DNA from: Candidatus Poribacteria bacterium
Lineage (GTDB): Bacteria; Poribacteria; WGA-4E; WGA-3G
Assembly: GCA_022825825.1 (NCBI GenBank)
Contig: JAJDWA010000032.1
Span: forward strand, 80,801-144,800
DNA length: 64,000 bases
Reading direction: 5' to 3'
Shown here one piece after another: positions 52,068 through 61,054 of this stretch (positions within the stretch are counted from its first letter, which is position 1; every line of letters begins with the position of its first letter). Made by a program: the position numbers and the translations under genes. Under the pieces are notes generated by a model. The model was given only the letters and a program-made list of their open reading frames with translations, had not been told where the DNA came from and did no database searches.

Positions 52068-54722
52068 TTAAGGTGTTACAGACTTTGCACAACGAAAACC
52101 GATGAGGTAAGAAAGGCCTGATACAGATATTCCCATGCGACTCGCTATCCAAACATGTTGATCATACCAAGAAACACCGCGTACTGAACGTGTATTATTA
52201 ACGGTCGAGATATTATTTTCATTATCTGTAATAATAATACCGGCAATCGGATTTCGACGAGGTGAATTGACATAGAAATTTTCATCATACGCATCAAAAC
52301 ACCATTCCCGTACGTTACCAGCCATATCAAATAAACCGTATCCATTTGCAGGATAACTACCAACTGGGGCAGTATATACATAACCATCGTCAATATTCTT
52401 ATCCGCATAACCAAAGTCTTTTTTCGAAATTTCCCTCAAACTCTTATCCGCGAAATTACACTGTGTTCCATCTAATACAGCGTTGCCCCATGGGTATTCT
52501 TTTCCTACCAGGCCGCCCCGCGCTGCTTTTTCCCATTCTGCCTCTGTTGGTAGTCGCTTGCCTGCCCATTTCGCATACGCTTTCGCATCGTGCCAACTGA
52601 CTCCTACGACGGGATGTCGATCCGTAGGGGAATACTCGGAAACCCAAGCTGGCAAAGCACGATGTCTTGTGGCACGAACAAATTGATTATATTGCCCAAC
52701 GGTCACTTCATGGACGTCCATATAAAAAGCATCAAGGTATACAGTATGTGCAGGTTTCGTTACGGAGTTTCCGTAGGTGCCCACTGGCGTTCCCATCAAG
52801 AAATCGCCTGCGGGTATCAATGCCATGAGCGCACCGTCTTTTCCGATAATTGTTTCTAATCCGCTCGTTTGCTGCTTCAGTGGTATCGCTTCTTCCTTTA
52901 TTTCATCGAGAGGAGGCTGCGCATGTCGGTGCAGCAAGCGAGCATCACCAAGTGTCCAATGGTCACAACCACTGCTATCACCACCATCTGTTACAATGAG
53001 TTTGAGTTTTTGTGTATTAAAGGGTATATCGAACTCAACAGGTATAGGCTTATTATGTTCAACTCCTGTGATTATGCCAGATGTATAGACCTCTCTATCA
53101 TCAGCGAGGAATGTAAATTCAACACTACCGCTGCGGCGACAACTGGCGTCTGTTAAGGTATCTGCATCCTGCCAAAGATAGGGGATACCTATATATCCGT
53201 GGAATTTCGCGTAGTTACCGCCACTCAAATCGTAGATGAGAACACTTTTCGCGTGCGAATATATCCAATGCCTAAAATCACGATCATACCGGTTATATAT
53301 GGTGTCTTTTTGATGCCACCCTGACCCTGGAGTTTCTTGTCCAAATCCGTCCAGTGCATAATAAATCCCAGATTTTGTCTTCTCACCTCTGAAGAAAGGT
53401 CCCCAGTTATTATGATGGTTTGTTGGTGTAATTGTATTGTTGTCACCACCTGGCTTCAGTGCGAGGTAGGTATATATCGGATTGGGAGTTGTTGGAGGTA
53501 TCTCTTTTTTATTTCGTCCTTTGACTGCCTCATCCACACTGGAGGATGTTCCTTGCGTTATCGGTTCTAAAGATACATCCCACGGAAGTTTTTGCCCCCC
53601 TTTGAGTGTCAGCTTCTTAGCACGACTTTTGTAACCTGAAAGCTCTAATCCCACGTTTACATGTTTTTCGAGACGCGCTCCGGCATCAACTTTGTAGCCA
53701 TGCACAGGGGTTTTCCCGATCAAGATACCATCAACATAAACCGTTGCACCGCTTGGTGTACTGGTTATGTCCAATGTTGCCATTGTATCCAACTCAATGC
53801 CGCTGTCCTTGCTTCCATCTTGTTTGTTATCGGCAAGCACAAATACAAAATCGCCTGTATTCAGTTGTTGATCGTGTATTTTCCCATGTTGTGGATGTTG
53901 CCCTTTTGAAAACTTTGGCACTGTTCTATAGAGGTAATCCCCTAATTCAACCCCTGTTAGATAGCCGTCCGGCGTAGGCTCGTCAACGTGTCCTTCAAGT
54001 AAGTTCAAAAATGCCTTCTTAAATTCGCTTCTATCTGGCACGGGTTCATCTGCGCGTCCCGCAGTAATGAATTGACGGACGGGGTTCTTGATGCGGTCTG
54101 TGATATGAGGCGGCATCACCGTGTTTCTCAGGTCGAGAATTGTACCAGAGAAACAGCTATCAAACATAAATAATACATGTTTGGCATGAATCTTCTTTGA
54201 GTCCGACACGAACTTGACCATGTCTATACTATAGAGATCAAACTCGCCTGCATTATCAGGACTTGGCGTATCCAGCATGACAAGGTAGCCGAGATCTTCA
54301 CCGGTTGCTGCTTTTGTTGTGTAACCGTGGCCAGCATAGTAAAACAAGAGTCTATTATCTTTGTCTTTACCAGATTCATAGATGAAGTCCGAAAACGCTT
54401 TATTAAACTCAACCTGGGTTACATCTATTTTCAGAGTCACATTAAACCCGTGGCGTTCAAGGACTGCAGCGACTTCTTTTACGTCTTTGACTGCACCCGG
54501 AAGCGGATTCCAACCGTTTTTCACAGGGTATGCACCATTTCCAATAACAAGCGCGTGAGAATCCTTATAGAGGGCAAGTTCTTTTCCGCTCTCCGTGCGA
54601 ACAGTTACATGCATGCCGCGTTGCGAAAATAATTCGGTAGCGGTGGTGAATACGATTGCACCGCAGAGAAGGCAAAATAATAATAAAAATGGGATTATTT
54701 TTCTTATAGATACTATGAACAT
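52068..54722 (-). CDS. Caspase-type protease with PEGA, NPCBM and sulfatase-modifying-factor-like domains
   Basis: An 884-residue exported multidomain protein. Signal/anchor at 8-28. Peptidase C14 (caspase/metacaspase) domain at 50-300 with catalytic His132 (YYAGHGY) and Cys190 (FDSCFSG). PEGA domain at 315-387 (LDITSTPSGATVYVDGILIG). NPCBM-type carbohydrate-binding domain at about 415-615. FGE/SUMF1-like domain at 640-884 (MALIPAGDFLMG, RLPTEAEWEKAARGG, MAGNVREWCFD, GFRCAKS). The FGE domain lacks the catalytic cysteine pair before its end (WYDQHVWIASRMG in that place), so it is probably a binding module. Co-transcribed after the DUF4384-type gene. Confidence 0.9.
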   Translation of the reverse strand: MFIVSIRKIIPFLLLFCLLCGAIVFTTATELFSQRGMHVTVRTESGKELALYKDSHALVIGNGAYPVKNGWNPLPGAVKDVKEVAAVLERHGFNVTLKIDVTQVEFNKAFSDFIYESGKDKDNRLLFYYAGHGYTTKAATGEDLGYLVMLDTPSPDNAGEFDLYSIDMVKFVSDSKKIHAKHVLFMFDSCFSGTILDLRNTVMPPHITDRIKNPVRQFITAGRADEPVPDRSEFKKAFLNLLEGHVDEPTPDGYLTGVELGDYLYRTVPKFSKGQHPQHGKIHDQQLNTGDFVFVLADNKQDGSKDSGIELDTMATLDITSTPSGATVYVDGILIGKTPVHGYKVDAGARLEKHVNVGLELSGYKSRAKKLTLKGGQKLPWDVSLEPITQGTSSSVDEAVKGRNKKEIPPTTPNPIYTYLALKPGGDNNTITPTNHHNNWGPFFRGEKTKSGIYYALDGFGQETPGSGWHQKDTIYNRYDRDFRHWIYSHAKSVLIYDLSGGNYAKFHGYIGIPYLWQDADTLTDASCRRSGSVEFTFLADDREVYTSGIITGVEHNKPIPVEFDIPFNTQKLKLIVTDGGDSSGCDHWTLGDARLLHRHAQPPLDEIKEEAIPLKQQTSGLETIIGKDGALMALIPAGDFLMGTPVGTYGNSVTKPAHTVYLDAFYMDVHEVTVGQYNQFVRATRHRALPAWVSEYSPTDRHPVVGVSWHDAKAYAKWAGKRLPTEAEWEKAARGGLVGKEYPWGNAVLDGTQCNFADKSLREISKKDFGYADKNIDDGYVYTAPVGSYPANGYGLFDMAGNVREWCFDAYDENFYVNSPRRNPIAGIIITDNENNISTVNNTRSVRGVSWYDQHVWIASRMGISVSGLSYLIGFRCAKSVTP

Positions 54723-54819
54723 TATATTTTCCCAATGGCTTGAAAGTGCCGAGAAGGCAAAACACCCACTTACTGTATGAAAATATCACGACACAAGGTT
54801 AGTTCTAATCATACAAGCA

Positions 54820-56451
54820 TTACTCTGGAAGAGTAGTAATGGAAATATGTGCAGACCCTTCAGGTTTCGGTTTGAAAGGTTGAAAACCGCGCGTTGAGGT
54901 TAGGTAGACGTACCCGTTTTCTTTATACGTTTCACCTTGGGCGAAATCGGGAAACGGTTCTCGTTTCACATAAACGTGTAGTTGTTCTGCGCCAAATGGT
55001 GGTGTACAGACAAACTTTCCAATTTCCAGGCTTTGGTTCACCTTTTCTGCACTAATATGATAGTTTTTTAGAAGTAGTGTTCGTTTTCCATCGGCAAGAA
55101 TATAGATCAAACGGATGTAAGATTCTTGATTCGCCCTTGCAAAAACAGTCATGGTTTCACCTTTAGTGTAAACTACTGGACCGGGACCTCTATCTGTAGT
55201 TATCTCAACTGTTAATCCATCATTGGCAAAAACCTTTGGTTTGACAAGAGACGTCTCAGGTGAAATTTCTGTTGTCTCCTGTGCTTTTTCAACTTGCGGC
55301 GTATCTTCAATTAGTGTTTCTTCAACTGGATTAAAAAGTTCCCAATCCTGATCAAATTGTTCAAGGTTGTCGGGTTTAAGTGAAATATCCTTATCTCGTC
55401 GTTGGCTTTCACTAAATTGCACGACAGCACTTGCCTTAAATTCTCCGCTTGCGATGTCGCGTAAAACGGTACGGAGCGTGATTTTATCACCGTCTTCCCA
55501 ATACCCTCCGAAGAATTGTAACGCTCCACCTTCTGATACTATTTCACTTTCAGTTTTTTCAATTTCAACCTTTTCATGAAGAGGTTGAAACCCTCGCATC
55601 GGAGCTGATCGATGCCACTTCAATTCGTCTGTAAGAGAATCCAAAAAGATCTTTGAAGAAGGACTTACCACGTTGAAACTTTCAAAAGTAAGTTCCTCAG
55701 TTTTTACCTGAGCCTCCCAACCGCTGTTCTGCTGCTGGAATTGGTAGGCTGTAATATGTGCTACATCAGTAATGTCAATTATAGTTTGAGGTGCGATTTT
55801 TGATACTTTGGCAATTACTTCTCCATGAGACATTATCAAATTTGATTTGGTAATTCCTCCTGCGGTGTCTGCTAATTTTGCGAATGCTTTAGGATGAGTT
55901 TTGTACTCCGCCCCTAATTGAATGAGTTCTGCTTCTTTCAACGCTTCATAAAGTGGGTATGCGCTCAAATAAACTTTAGCGGCATCTGATAAATCCCCAG
56001 CGTCTTCTATAACTTGTGCTTTACGAAGAATGTCATTAATCTCTTGACGTAAATCTGCAGATTCGTTGGAATAAATCTTTTTGAGTTCATCACGTTTGAC
56101 GTAAACAATAAAATAGGTATCGGGCGCTGTAGGAGGATAATACTCTCGAATTCCTTTGAGTTTGGACCGCGCTGAACTTTGAATCACTGTCCCATAATGT
56201 TCGCGGACACGGTTGTATGCAAGCCAATTTTCCTCATTCTCATTGATAATATGCGTCACTTTGTCAAAAATCTTTTTGGACAATTGGGATTCTGCCTGTC
56301 TCATTAGAGTCTCTACGGTTCCAGGTCCTTCTGACAAACCAACGAGATATTCACTACTCGGATAGGCTTGTAGATCAGAGTTTTTATCAGCGTAAGCAGT
56401 ATGGACAATTATTGTAAGTATAATCGCGAAGTAAACAAATATTTTTCTCAT
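54820..56451 (-). CDS. Exported LPP20/DUF4384-like protein, caspase partner
   Basis: A 543-residue protein with a signal peptide (residues 3-20). The N-terminal half has the helical, LPP20-like layout (GPGTVETLMRQAESQLSKKI ... YYPPTAPDTYFIVYVKRDEL) and a helical region ending near 200. The C-terminal part (about 405-520) is a DUF4384 domain: LTVEITTDRGPG, YTKGETMTVFARANQESYIRL and LLLKNYHISAEKV. DUF4384 is regularly found with caspase-type proteases, as here. First gene of the two-gene unit, 97 bases before the caspase gene. Probably periplasmic. Confidence 0.8.
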   Translation of the reverse strand: MRKIFVYFAIILTIIVHTAYADKNSDLQAYPSSEYLVGLSEGPGTVETLMRQAESQLSKKIFDKVTHIINENEENWLAYNRVREHYGTVIQSSARSKLKGIREYYPPTAPDTYFIVYVKRDELKKIYSNESADLRQEINDILRKAQVIEDAGDLSDAAKVYLSAYPLYEALKEAELIQLGAEYKTHPKAFAKLADTAGGITKSNLIMSHGEVIAKVSKIAPQTIIDITDVAHITAYQFQQQNSGWEAQVKTEELTFESFNVVSPSSKIFLDSLTDELKWHRSAPMRGFQPLHEKVEIEKTESEIVSEGGALQFFGGYWEDGDKITLRTVLRDIASGEFKASAVVQFSESQRRDKDISLKPDNLEQFDQDWELFNPVEETLIEDTPQVEKAQETTEISPETSLVKPKVFANDGLTVEITTDRGPGPVVYTKGETMTVFARANQESYIRLIYILADGKRTLLLKNYHISAEKVNQSLEIGKFVCTPPFGAEQLHVYVKREPFPDFAQGETYKENGYVYLTSTRGFQPFKPKPEGSAHISITTLPE

Positions 56452-56666
56452 GTGCTATAATTCCTTTCTACTATGTTGTGGGTTGAGAATTTTAAATATA
56501 AGATAAGACTTAAAAATCAAGTTTTACCTAAATGCAAGGTTCTTGTCTAAATATACTTATATGCAGGAACAAGTTGCAAACCACTAACCGTTTTTCAACC
56601 CATTAGTCGTTATTAAAATAATAAGTAATTTTGTCAAAAAAGTCAATGAAAACCAATGAATTGCGC

Positions 56667-56688
56667 GACTACAAACGCGTTTGTAGTC
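56667..56688. repeat. Perfect 22-base palindrome
   Basis: gactacaaacg followed by its exact reverse complement cgtttgtagtc. Could be a regulator site or, as RNA, a hairpin. Confidence 0.6.
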
Positions 56689-56763
56689 CAATCGAACCTT
56701 CAAAACTCTCCAAGAAGAGTGCTGCGTGACAATCGAATGGCTGTGTGTGATTCCTTTTTCATC

Positions 56764-56792
56764 TTGACAGACTTATGATTTTTTAGTATAAC
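56764..56792 (+). promoter_or_regulatory. Sigma-70-type promoter for the DUF6785-type gene
   Basis: TTGACA at 56764-56769 and TATAAC at 56787-56792, 17-base spacer, 96 bases before the ATG. Confidence 0.7.
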
Positions 56793-56888
56793 ATACTATA
56801 GAAAATATATCCATTTAATTTTCGCACATTACTTCTACAGTTTTAACAAAGACTGTTTCCCTAACTTAATTCTCGCCTCCCTATAAGA

Positions 56889-58820
56889 ATGCATCACACA
56901 AACGGACAGACTTCGCAGCCAATTTCAAAACGGGCAGTCCTGATCGGGACTGTTTTGATCATTGGCAATAGTTACTGGATCGCTTATGTTGAGATGATTT
57001 GGCATACCGCACATCTGACAACAGTGGCTATGTCTGTTAACGTCATGTTCGGTATTTTCGTTATCACAGTGCTAAACATGTGGTTACGCAGTCTTGCTCC
57101 GAGTGCTGCCCTCACACAGCGGGACCTCATTGTTGTTTACAGTATGCTTGCTGTTGGTAGTGCGTTTTCAGGTCATGATTGCATGCCGCGTCTGATGGGG
57201 CTTATTCCGTATGCCTTTCGCTTTGCTACTCCTGAGAATGATTGGGAAGCACTACTTTTTCACCATCTGCCTGAATGGCTTGTTGTCAAACATCCAAAAA
57301 CAGTCAATGATTTTTATGAAGGTAACGTTAATTTCTTTACCGATGGTTACGTACAATATTGGATTGTTCCAATTCTTGCTTGGTCTGCTGTGATTTTTCT
57401 GTTGATGTTGATCTTTCTCTGTTTGACCTCTTTAATTCGCAAACAGTGGATAGAAAACGAAAAACTCGCGTATCCAATTATTCAGATTCCGCTTGAAATT
57501 ACTACGAACCGCCGTATTTTCAGGAGTCGCCTGCTCTGGATCGGTTTTGGTATAGCGTTCGGGATCAACCTGCTCAACGGGTTACATTTTTTCTTTCCTA
57601 TATTACCGGAAATTCCGATAAGAAAATACAATCTTAATATGTACTTCACACAGAAACCGTGGAACGCGATGGGTAGCACGCCACTTCGGTTTCATCCTTA
57701 CCTGATCGGTTTCTCTTTTATCTTACCATTGGATTTAGCGTTTTCATGTACGTTCTTCTACCTGATGAAGAAAGTCCAACTGATATTCGGAAGCGCGACA
57801 GGTGTATCAAAGTTAACAGGTTACCCATTTTTAGGAGAGCAAGGAGCAGGGGCTTTGTTAGCACTTCTTGCTATAGCATGCTGGCATGGGCGAAAACATT
57901 TTGCTTATGTGTTATCACAGACGATTAGACCAAACAGCGCAGTGTCGAAAGTTGAAGCACTGTCCTACCGGACAACTCTAATTATATTGGCATTATCCCT
58001 GTTTTTGCTTGCAGTTTTCTGTATTCAGGGAGGCATGTCCTTATGGGCTTTTTCAGTTTTTATAGGAATCTATCTGTTGATTGTTGTCGGTTTAACCAGA
58101 ATGCGTGCTGAACTTGGTCCACCGATACACGCAATCGGCTACCTAACACCGCAATACATGATGATTTCGCTTCTTGGGACACGACGTTTACGGGCAGGTA
58201 ACCTCACAATGCTCTCGTTAATGAATTGGCTGAGTGGTGCAAGTTACGCTTCATTCCGTACACATCCTATGCCCGATCAGTTGGAGGCGTTTAAACTTGC
58301 TGAGCGTACCAGTGTTCGAAACCGAACGATGTTTACTGTGTTAGTGATTGCAAGCCTTGTTGGGATTCTGTCAAGTCTAATTCTTTACCCTTACGCAATC
58401 TATAGAGAAGGGGTCGCGGCCGGTTCCGAGCAGATTCACGCGGGTGGTGCTGATACATACAATTTTCTGTCATCGTGGTTAGTGAATCCGAAACCGACAG
58501 ATTGGTTAGCAACAACTGTACTTGGGGGGACATTTGCTGCGAATTTAGGTATCATGTTTCTTCGCGCGCGCTTTGTGTGGTGTCCGCTTCACCCGGCAGG
58601 ATATGTTATCGGTGTTGCTCCTGGTACGACTGATGTGATTTGGTTTCCGTTGCTAATAGCGATGGTGGCAAAATGGATTATCTTACGGAACGGTGGCATA
58701 AAAGCGTATCGACGGGCCATACCGTTTTTCATCGGGTTGGTTTTAGGGGAAGCGTTGATGGGATGTTTCTGGCCGCTATTGAGTTTAATTTTACGGTCCG
58801 CGGTGTATAGTTGGATTTGA
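56889..58820 (+). CDS. Polytopic membrane protein, DUF6785/DUF6784 type
   Basis: A 643-residue inner-membrane protein with about 12-14 predicted helices, including GTVLIIGNSYWIAYVEMIWHT (two parts), LIVVYSMLAVGSAFSGHD, the cytoplasmic IENEKLAYPIIQIP motif and GATGVSKLTGYPFLGEQ-like region near residue 305. The pattern (WIENEKLAYPI, RMRAELGPPIHAIGY) matches the large DUF6785/DUF6784 family of oligopeptide-transporter-like proteins frequent in Planctomycetes and Poribacteria. Transport substrate unknown. It has its own strong promoter. Confidence 0.82.
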   Translation: MHHTNGQTSQPISKRAVLIGTVLIIGNSYWIAYVEMIWHTAHLTTVAMSVNVMFGIFVITVLNMWLRSLAPSAALTQRDLIVVYSMLAVGSAFSGHDCMPRLMGLIPYAFRFATPENDWEALLFHHLPEWLVVKHPKTVNDFYEGNVNFFTDGYVQYWIVPILAWSAVIFLLMLIFLCLTSLIRKQWIENEKLAYPIIQIPLEITTNRRIFRSRLLWIGFGIAFGINLLNGLHFFFPILPEIPIRKYNLNMYFTQKPWNAMGSTPLRFHPYLIGFSFILPLDLAFSCTFFYLMKKVQLIFGSATGVSKLTGYPFLGEQGAGALLALLAIACWHGRKHFAYVLSQTIRPNSAVSKVEALSYRTTLIILALSLFLLAVFCIQGGMSLWAFSVFIGIYLLIVVGLTRMRAELGPPIHAIGYLTPQYMMISLLGTRRLRAGNLTMLSLMNWLSGASYASFRTHPMPDQLEAFKLAERTSVRNRTMFTVLVIASLVGILSSLILYPYAIYREGVAAGSEQIHAGGADTYNFLSSWLVNPKPTDWLATTVLGGTFAANLGIMFLRARFVWCPLHPAGYVIGVAPGTTDVIWFPLLIAMVAKWIILRNGGIKAYRRAIPFFIGLVLGEALMGCFWPLLSLILRSAVYSWI

Positions 58821-58888
58821 TTGTGTTCTAATAAATGGTCTTGGCTTTTAGGAGTATTAATTTTCGGTTCTGTTTACTTTGTTCGGAA

Positions 58889-58915
58889 GTCGAGACCGGG
58901 AGGTCGCTCCTACAG
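58889..58915. repeat. TGTAGGAGCGA palindromic repeat, reverse orientation
   Basis: gtcgagaccgggaggtcgctcctacag is the reverse-strand form of the family at 17811, 20497 and 40080, with a different loop. Confidence 0.6.
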
Positions 58916-58980
58916 AAGAGTCATTTCTTAACGATTGATACAATATAAAAGTAAAATGCGCTACTTGCTTTTCACAAGGA

Positions 58981-59009
58981 TTGCCATTTTGCTAAGGGTT
59001 TGGTATTAT
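58981..59009 (+). promoter_or_regulatory. Sigma-70-type promoter for the class IV aminotransferase
   Basis: TTGCCA at 58981-58986 and TATTAT at 59004-59009 with a 17-base spacer, 38 bases before the ATG. Confidence 0.6.
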
Positions 59010-59046
59010 ATTACTATTGAAAACGAATGAATGAAAAGGAGCATAA

Positions 59047-59949
59047 ATGCAACCACAATTACCAGATGCACGAAATGAAAACATATTAATCCACGTCGGC
59101 GGGGAACTGTTACCTCGCGAAGATGCAAAAATATCTGTGTTTGATAGTCTTGTACAAGGTGGCGATGGCGTATGGGAGGGTTTACGAATCTATAAAGGCA
59201 AAATTTTTGCTTTGGATGCACACCTTGACAGATTGATAGACTCTGCCCACGCAATGGCGTTTGAAGGCATCCCTTCCCGCGATGAAATCAAAACAGCGAT
59301 CTTTGAAACACTACAAGCGAACGGCATGCGCGATGAGGTTCATATCCGTCTGACACTTAGCCGTGGTAAGAAAGTGACCTCCAGCATGAACCCACAAGTA
59401 AATCAATATGGCACATGTTTAATTGTCTTGGCGGAGTGGAAGGCACCGATTTATGCAAGCACGGGGGTTCGGTTGGTCACCTCAGCGATTAGACGGAACC
59501 CCGCACAGTGTGTTGACTCTAAGATACATCATAACAACTTGATCAACAATATTCTTGCAAAAATAGAGGCGAATGTTGCTGGCGTAGATGATGCGATTAT
59601 GCTTGACATTTTCGGCTTTGTATCGGAGACGAATGCCACTAACATCTTTATTGTGAAAAAAGGGCAGGTTCTCACACCACATGCAGATAGTTGCCTTCCG
59701 GGGATTACGCGTGGGAACGTTATCTATCTCGCTCGTGAAGCGGAAATTCCGTTGGTGGAGCGGAACGTCTCACTGACAGAAGTTTACACGGCAGATGAGA
59801 TGTTCACAACCGGCACCGTTGGCGAGTTAAGTCCTGTATTAGAGGTAGATGGCAGACAGATCGGCACAGGCAGTCCAGGACCGATGACCGAGCGTTTACA
59901 AGAACTTTATGCAGAAATGACAACGCGTGAGGGTGTTCCGATACCGTAG
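59047..59949 (+). CDS. ilvE: Class IV aminotransferase (branched-chain amino acid or D-amino acid type)
   Basis: A 300-residue PLP enzyme of fold type IV. The N-terminal FDSLVQGGDGVWEGLRIYKGKIF is a typical start for IlvE/DAT proteins (two parts around GDGV); catalytic Lys159 lies in DSKIHHNNLINN; FGFVSETNATNIF and PGITRGNVI bind the cofactor phosphate. IlvE, 4-amino-4-deoxychorismate lyase and D-alanine aminotransferase share this pattern; a branched-chain aminotransferase role is the best guess. Its 3' end meets the convergent lpxK after ten bases with no evident terminator. Confidence 0.8.
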   Translation: MQPQLPDARNENILIHVGGELLPREDAKISVFDSLVQGGDGVWEGLRIYKGKIFALDAHLDRLIDSAHAMAFEGIPSRDEIKTAIFETLQANGMRDEVHIRLTLSRGKKVTSSMNPQVNQYGTCLIVLAEWKAPIYASTGVRLVTSAIRRNPAQCVDSKIHHNNLINNILAKIEANVAGVDDAIMLDIFGFVSETNATNIFIVKKGQVLTPHADSCLPGITRGNVIYLAREAEIPLVERNVSLTEVYTADEMFTTGTVGELSPVLEVDGRQIGTGSPGPMTERLQELYAEMTTREGVPIP

Positions 59950-59959
59950 AAAAATATCG

Positions 59960-61054
59960 TTACTGGATTTGCAATGTATCTATCAGAACTGCCTCGTCCT
60001 CAGTGATGACTAATTCAATTGCCAGGACAACTATCGGTAATTTAGTGGAAAGAGATGCTAACTTTTGTTCGTCTTTCTGCGTTGTGACAACCCACTCCGC
60101 ACCACATAGTTGCATCTGATATTGGATTTTTTGCAAATCGGATTCAGTATAAACATGGTGGTCAGGAAAGGCGTATAATTCTACTGCCTCTGGATGATAC
60201 TGTCCAAGTGTTGCAACAAAAGCATCAGGGTTGCCAATGCCACACACAGCGAGAAGTCGTTTGTTCGTTAGGTTTTCTATTGGCATTTTAGTATGCTTGT
60301 CCGTATAATTTAGCCAATATAGCGATGTGGGTTGATGTTTACTCTCCAAGATGGGTGTATTCGGTGCTAATCGGTTCAATTCTGCTTTCAGCTTAGCAAT
60401 GTTTGTGTCCACTGCATCTGTCCGAGTCAATAAAATGATGTCCGCACGTTGTAGGGCAGATATAGGTTCTCTCAACGTGCCTATGGGAAGTAGCGCACCT
60501 GTACCGTAAGGTTGCGTTGCATCTATTGTGAGTATGTCAACATCACGTGCCAGCTGTCGGTGCTGAAACCCATCATCAAGAATTAAAACATTGCTTTTAA
60601 ACCTGTCTATGGCAGCTTTACCTGTTAGATAACGTTGTTTTCCAACAATAATCGGAATATTGGGAAGTTGACGCGCAAGCATGTCTGCTTCATCACCGCT
60701 TTCTTCCCTTGAGCAAAGAAGGTCTTCACCATTCGAGACAACCGTTATTTCCTCACTGCTGTGCCGTCTATAGCCACGCAGGAGGACTGCTACCTGAAAA
60801 CCTTCATTTTGGAGTAGTTTGGCAATTGCAGCGACTGCGGGTGTTTTACCCGTCCCACCTACGACAATATTGCCGACACTAATAACGGTGCAAGATAATC
60901 GTTTCTGTTTAAAAATCCCACTCGTCCAGCAATAATTTCGTATCCAAATAACAGCTCTGTAGAACCAACTTAATGGCATTAGCAGGATACGAATGAGTGT
61001 AGAGACAACACCGCGCTGTTTAGTCATGATGAAGGTGTAGAGTGTTCGCTTCAT
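59960..61054 (-). CDS. lpxK: Tetraacyldisaccharide 4'-kinase
   Basis: Phosphorylates the 4' position of the lipid A disaccharide at the inner membrane. An N-terminal membrane segment (about 15-40) precedes the P-loop GNIVVGGTGKTPAV (near residue 61), and LRGYRR, the catalytic DDGFQHRQLARDVDI segment and a C-terminal domain follow. Length 364 is normal. Its start overlaps the stop of lpxB (ATGA), so the two are translationally coupled. Confidence 0.95.
   Translation of the reverse strand: MKRTLYTFIMTKQRGVVSTLIRILLMPLSWFYRAVIWIRNYCWTSGIFKQKRLSCTVISVGNIVVGGTGKTPAVAAIAKLLQNEGFQVAVLLRGYRRHSSEEITVVSNGEDLLCSREESGDEADMLARQLPNIPIIVGKQRYLTGKAAIDRFKSNVLILDDGFQHRQLARDVDILTIDATQPYGTGALLPIGTLREPISALQRADIILLTRTDAVDTNIAKLKAELNRLAPNTPILESKHQPTSLYWLNYTDKHTKMPIENLTNKRLLAVCGIGNPDAFVATLGQYHPEAVELYAFPDHHVYTESDLQKIQYQMQLCGAEWVVTTQKDEQKLASLSTKLPIVVLAIELVITEDEAVLIDTLQIQ

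Larger units (their letters stand above)
56452..56888. other. Divergent intergenic region with perfect palindrome and promoter
   Basis: No gene. Contains a perfect 22-base palindrome at 56667-56688 (centre aaacgcgttt) and a strong plus-strand promoter at 56764-56792. The rest is AT-rich without recognisable signal. Confidence 0.6.
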
